From Burkholderia cenocepacia (lineage in GTDB: Bacteria; Pseudomonadota; Gammaproteobacteria; Burkholderiales; Burkholderiaceae): 64,000 nucleotides of DNA. A program made the position numbers and the translations under genes. Shown here in pieces: positions 60,332 through 64,000 of this stretch (within the stretch, counting starts at the first letter, position 1; each line of letters begins with the position of its first letter). The stretch covers positions 1,240,001 to 1,304,000 of the forward strand of contig NZ_CP060039.1 in the NCBI RefSeq assembly GCF_014211915.1, written 5' to 3'. The notes below the pieces were generated by a model. That model did not search any database. It was not told the origin of the DNA and saw nothing but the letters and a program-made list of their open reading frames with translations.

Positions 60332-63300
60332 TAGTTTGCCCCGTCTTGTTTTGATTGATCAATCGCGCGTGCGAGATTTGCGTAGATTCGTTTGGCCGGG
60401 AGGCTCATATTCGCCAACTGCCGGGAGTCGTCCGGATGTTCGGGCATCGGCGCGCCGGATGTCTGTCGGTCACTGACGATTGATGCGTCGAGTACGTGTC
60501 GAAGGTCCGAACTCGCGACTGCGGCCGACGATGACGACGTGTGCCGATCCGAAACGTGCACTTGAGTGATTTGCCGAATAGCGTCAAAGGCGTGCATTGA
60601 CTGGCGACCGTATTCGTTAAGCGTGGCCTGCAAGGTTTCACTGACACGGTCAAGGCGATCGAATCGCAAATGGCATTCAGATTCGAGGCGCGTGATCTGT
60701 CGTCCGAGTCGGTCGAGTTCTGATTCAAGACGATTGATTTGACGTGCAGCACGACGATCGCCAGTAAAAAGGCGCTTGTACCATCGATTGGCGCTGCGTT
60801 TGCGTGCCAGTATCAGAGATACACCGGGCAACTCGGGCTTTCCATTGGATCGGGCTTCGGGCGATGTCGCAATTTGTGCGATCAGATCGCTCTTCTCGTA
60901 CCCTTGCCGAAGTCTTCCGAGGTAGTAGCGCAAGCCCTCGATGTCGGGCTCCCGGCCTAACAGGGCGCGATAGGCCGCTTGTACAAAAGCGCCATCGTGC
61001 ATGTCAAGGAGCTGATCCACGTGCTCGATTGTGTCCATAGCCGTTGTTGTGCGAAATTGGGCGGGCTGGTCTTGCCCTCGATTTGAATTTGAATCCGACA
61101 TGCCGAAAGAATTTGCCGGTTGCTTCAGTGTAGCCGTGGGGGCGACAGAAGGCACTGTGTCGTCAGGCTGCCGGATATCCAGGTCAGGGGGCGGCGGCAC
61201 GTACGATGAAGGGGACCACTGATCGCGCCACCCCAGCAAGATGCGCAGTGGCGTTGAGAGTCGCCAGATCAGACTGCGCTGCATACGGTTGATCTCGGCA
61301 GCGATGATGCCAGCTTGGGAAACCTGCATCTGAAGATGCGAATGCAATGTCGCTCGGAGAGCGCGTTCACGTTCGAAATGCTGGGCGAGCTCGGCCAAGC
61401 GATGCTCCATCTCCTTGTGCTCGCTTGCCTGTTCGGTCAGTTTGTCGTGGAGACGTTGTTCCCGTTCGGCTGCAAGGCGGAGATTGTCGAGCAGTTGTTT
61501 GATGAAGCCTTCGGTTTGCTCACTGCGCAAGCGCGATTCGTGAGACATATTGGCGAGAGCTGTGTCGTGTCGCTGGACGAGCGCAGCCATGCGCGCGTCC
61601 GAGTGTTGCCGCGCCTCCTTGAGCGTCTGAGCGAATTCGCGCTCACGCTGATTCGACTGAGTGAGAAGCGCCAGCGTGTCGTCGCGTAGCACCGCGGCCT
61701 GCTTGCGAAGCTCGTCGGCAAGCCGCTGTTGGGATAGCAGTTCGCCGCTCATTTTCTGAACGGTCAGATCGACTGCTCTCCTGGTTTCGGCATCGGCGAT
61801 TCGACGCTCCTCAAGTGCCGCGATCTCGGTTTGCAATTGCTCAATCCGTTGCAGCAGCGCATGTTCTCGCCGGGATGCTACGCGTTCTTTGATCCGTGCC
61901 GCGCGCGAAGACTGCTCAAGCTCATTTCTCGCGGCGAGCCGTGTATTGTCGATTTCTACCGTGAGCTGATCCAGCGACTGCTGGGCGGCTGTCAACCGCG
62001 CCTGGAGCGCCTGTTCGCGCATCGTAAGGACGTCGCGATCGGCAGTCATTCTCTCGACCGCTTCAGAGAGCATCTTTACTTCGGTCGCATGGGCAGCAAC
62101 AATCTGCTCATGTTGCGCATTATGTTCCTTGCGGGCGTGCTGGATAGCCTGCCGGAGTTCGTCTGCGGCGTTTTGCCTGAACGTCGATTGATCGGCGACA
62201 AGATCCCGGATGGTTTGCTGAAGTTCAATTAGCGTTTGACCGAGGATGCGCTCGCGCTCGGCGAATCGCGTTTCGCGGTCGGCCGCAGCTTCAGCTTGCC
62301 TCTGCAGATTCGCTTTCGCGTGCGCTTCAATGGCATCACGTTCAAGGCGAAGTCGCTCAAGCGAAGTATGTGCATCGTTCAGTGCACGATTGAATTCCTG
62401 TTCACGTGCCGCGAAGACGGCTGCCTGGCTCTCTTTGGTTTGTGACAAGTCTTCCAGTTCGGCGCGAATATGCCGCTCGGCCGTCTTGAGTTCTCCGAGT
62501 GATGCATTGGCTGCGTCGAGTGCTTGCGATAGCGCCCCTTCACGTTCTGCGGCGCGAATGCCTTGATCTGCGATCTCTCTCGCAGCGCTTGCAAGTTCGG
62601 AGGCTCTTCGAGCTTCGGTGTCCTTGAGCCGCGCGATTGTTTGCTGGTGCTCCATCGCACGCCGATGTCCGCTTGCTCGGCAAAACGGCGTGTCTTCCGC
62701 AAGATTGAACGAGTCGAACACGTTAGGAGGTGCACGAAACGCCTGCCGCAATTCGGGATGTGCTGCACTGACGTAGTAGCGGTTGAGTCCATCGAAGTAA
62801 ACGGGCTCATAGCCCCGCTGGAGCATTAAGGGTTCCCAACTGCCGTGGGCTTCGTCGGTCGTTAGTGGGAGCGTGCTTTCAAGCAGCACAATCCAGGGGC
62901 GGGCCGGATGATTTGTCCACCCTTCGAGAACCTGGCGTTCGAACCCTTCAACGTCGATCTTCATCCAGTGAATATCGCGTTGGCCAATTTGGTCGAAAAG
63001 ATCGGACAACGTGAGGCATGGGACGTCGATCTGCTCGACCGTGAAGCCCTGGCTGCGATGACGCTCTGCGATTGCCGTGTCTGCAGTGGACAGACCGGTT
63101 TCCGGAATTTCATAAAGCGTCAGTACGCCGGCCTTGGCGGCGAGTGCAGCCTGCAGGATCGTTTCGTCGCGGCGCTCTCGTCGTAGTAGCGTTGCGTATG
63201 CGACGGTAGGCTCGATGTGGACGCCTCTCCATCCGTGCTCATAGAACGCGTTGCTTACCGAATCGATGGTCGGATGCTGAGCACCGACATCGATATAAAA

Positions 63301-63375
63301 GCCGTTCTCGACGAAGCCCAGCGCTCGCCAGAGCATGACGTCCTCGAAATTCTGGGCGTATGACGTAATGCTCAT
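60331..63375 (-). CDS. FkbM-type methyltransferase with a very long coiled coil and a DUF4214 domain
   Basis: 1014 residues from the ATG at 63375 (MSITSYAQNFEDVMLWRALG), the usual FkbM start. SAM-binding motifs are FYIDVGAQHP (27-36) and WMKIDVEGFE (137-146). Residues about 238-690 are almost unbroken heptad-like coiled coil rich in Glu, Arg, Gln, Ala and Leu. A helix SLIWRLSTPLRILLGW (701-716), a proline-rich linker, a DUF4214-like segment (about 785-845, FVQAAYRALLGREPD) and a second short coiled coil (875-930) follow. The layout recalls the chain-terminating methyltransferase WbdD, whose coiled coil measures O-antigen length. Upstream (63376-63635) is an AT-rich 260-bp gap without a gene. 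Confidence 0.82.
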   Translation of the reverse strand: MSITSYAQNFEDVMLWRALGFVENGFYIDVGAQHPTIDSVSNAFYEHGWRGVHIEPTVAYATLLRRERRDETILQAALAAKAGVLTLYEIPETGLSTADTAIAERHRSQGFTVEQIDVPCLTLSDLFDQIGQRDIHWMKIDVEGFERQVLEGWTNHPARPWIVLLESTLPLTTDEAHGSWEPLMLQRGYEPVYFDGLNRYYVSAAHPELRQAFRAPPNVFDSFNLAEDTPFCRASGHRRAMEHQQTIARLKDTEARRASELASAAREIADQGIRAAEREGALSQALDAANASLGELKTAERHIRAELEDLSQTKESQAAVFAAREQEFNRALNDAHTSLERLRLERDAIEAHAKANLQRQAEAAADRETRFAERERILGQTLIELQQTIRDLVADQSTFRQNAADELRQAIQHARKEHNAQHEQIVAAHATEVKMLSEAVERMTADRDVLTMREQALQARLTAAQQSLDQLTVEIDNTRLAARNELEQSSRAARIKERVASRREHALLQRIEQLQTEIAALEERRIADAETRRAVDLTVQKMSGELLSQQRLADELRKQAAVLRDDTLALLTQSNQREREFAQTLKEARQHSDARMAALVQRHDTALANMSHESRLRSEQTEGFIKQLLDNLRLAAEREQRLHDKLTEQASEHKEMEHRLAELAQHFERERALRATLHSHLQMQVSQAGIIAAEINRMQRSLIWRLSTPLRILLGWRDQWSPSSYVPPPPDLDIRQPDDTVPSVAPTATLKQPANSFGMSDSNSNRGQDQPAQFRTTTAMDTIEHVDQLLDMHDGAFVQAAYRALLGREPDIEGLRYYLGRLRQGYEKSDLIAQIATSPEARSNGKPELPGVSLILARKRSANRWYKRLFTGDRRAARQINRLESELDRLGRQITRLESECHLRFDRLDRVSETLQATLNEYGRQSMHAFDAIRQITQVHVSDRHTSSSSAAVASSDLRHVLDASIVSDRQTSGAPMPEHPDDSRQLANMSLPAKRIYANLARAIDQSKQDGAN

Positions 63376-63635
63376 GCTGCAACTGCCGCTGTAGTGAGGC
63401 AAACATTCTTCATCGTGATGCGAAATCAGTATCAGTTTCTGAGTCAGCCTAGAAGGCGCGTGGTGGATAACTCTGTCGCAAGCCGCTATCCTATTATGTT
63501 TCTTAATTCCTGGCGATTGCTCTGGTATCGACGGCCGGCTTGGAATCTGATCCATTGATTTTCATTGGACCGTCATTCATTCCTGGCGCGAATGATTTTG
63601 CCGTGGCGATCTGGCGAGCAGTTTGCCGATCCGAC

Positions 63636-64000
63636 CTACTTCGCGACTATATTCTTCAGAAGGTTGGCGCTTTCTTGCCAGGTCAGAGGTGTCGCAGGGG
63701 CAGGTAATGCTCCGGTTTGCATTCTTTCGAACCAGTGCGTGAGCACGTTCGCGAGTTCGAGACGATTTTTCGCCGAGAAGTAGGTGGCGCGTTCGCCGGC
63801 GACCTCACGGAATACCGGTAAGTCGCGAGCGAGGATCGGCATTTGGTTGCGCGCCGCCTCGATCAGTGGGAGCCCAAACCCCTCGCCTTCAGAGGCCATG
63901 ATCAGTCCATCGAGTGTGCGATACAAGCTCGCCAGCTGTGCGTCGTCGAGGTTCGGCAACCATAAGAGCCGCTTGCCGGCTTCAGGATGGGTACGTAAGC
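63636..64000 (-). CDS. Glycosyltransferase family 4 protein (C-terminal part, cut by the window edge)
   Basis: Only the last 121 or so residues are inside the window; the start lies beyond 64000. The GT4 donor-binding region is clear: RLLWLPNLDDAQLASLYRTL and MASEGEGFGLPLIEAARNQMPILARDLPVFREVAG. It is the first visible gene of the minus-strand polysaccharide operon and probably extends a D-rhamnose or mannose chain. The ABC transporter genes expected for such a polymer would lie further upstream, outside the window. Confidence 0.88.
   Translation of the reverse strand, partial: LRTHPEAGKRLLWLPNLDDAQLASLYRTLDGLIMASEGEGFGLPLIEAARNQMPILARDLPVFREVAGERATYFSAKNRLELANVLTHWFERMQTGALPAPATPLTWQESANLLKNIVAK

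Overview
The window is a GC-rich chromosomal segment that looks like chromosome 1 of a Burkholderia species, most probably of the Burkholderia cepacia complex. The basis is the protein sequences, the recognisable gene neighbourhoods (yhdP-nitrilase-tldD, hrcA/hemH/grpE/dnaK/dnaJ, panB-dgk-folK-pcnB-hda, miaA-mutL) and a capsule/O-polysaccharide cluster that begins at manC. The species cannot be fixed from the sequence alone.

Layout. 1-3.5 kb: glycolate/2-hydroxyacid oxidation (glcE partial, glcD, and a second FAD-linked oxidase), all on the minus strand. 3.6-5.5 kb: PduO-type cobalamin adenosyltransferase and a flavohemoglobin gene (hmp) behind a long palindrome; hmp carries a one-base frameshift. 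5.5-6.3 kb: a Phd/VapC toxin-antitoxin pair. 6.3-7.7 kb: the DAHP synthase gene aroG with what reads as a complete ribosome-mediated transcription attenuator (promoter, a 21-codon leader peptide with eight consecutive aromatic residues, competing hairpins, terminator). 7.8-14.5 kb: tldD, a nitrilase-family amidase and yhdP. 14.7-20.2 kb: glnE, recN, nadK. 20.3-30 kb: heat-shock block hrcA, hemH, hslR, grpE, a thioredoxin-fold gene, dnaK, dnaJ, then a fused pabB-pabC gene; sigma-32-like promoters precede grpE and dnaK. 30-35 kb: minus-strand group hda, HAD hydrolase, pcnB, folK, dgk, panB. 35.5-43.3 kb: purM, a tetA/tetR pair with near-canonical tet operators, miaA, mutL, a DedA protein and an MscS channel.

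43.5-64 kb is a visibly more AT-rich surface-polysaccharide region: manC, a KpsC-type transferase and a glycosyltransferase on the minus strand, divergent from an outer-membrane export lipoprotein, an AGE-family isomerase and a heptose-7-phosphate kinase on the plus strand. A long minus-strand operon then follows, read in the order: glycosyltransferase (cut by the window edge), FkbM methyltransferase/coiled-coil protein, GT4-GT9 fusion, gmd, sulfotransferase/Wzt-C-like fusion, rmd, glycosyltransferase, methyltransferase. Gmd and Rmd make GDP-D-rhamnose from the GDP-mannose that ManC supplies. The coiled-coil methyltransferase and the sulfotransferase fused to a Wzt-C-like domain together look like a chain-capping and length-measuring system for an exported D-rhamnose-containing polymer. 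Its architecture differs from the classical WbdD chain terminator.

Five genes (hmp, dgk, folK, the export lipoprotein, one glycosyltransferase), and possibly a sixth, are broken by one-base losses inside short runs of the same base. folK and dgk are housekeeping genes, so most of these are probably sequencing or assembly deletions. The G7 tract in the export gene could instead be a genuine phase-variation site.
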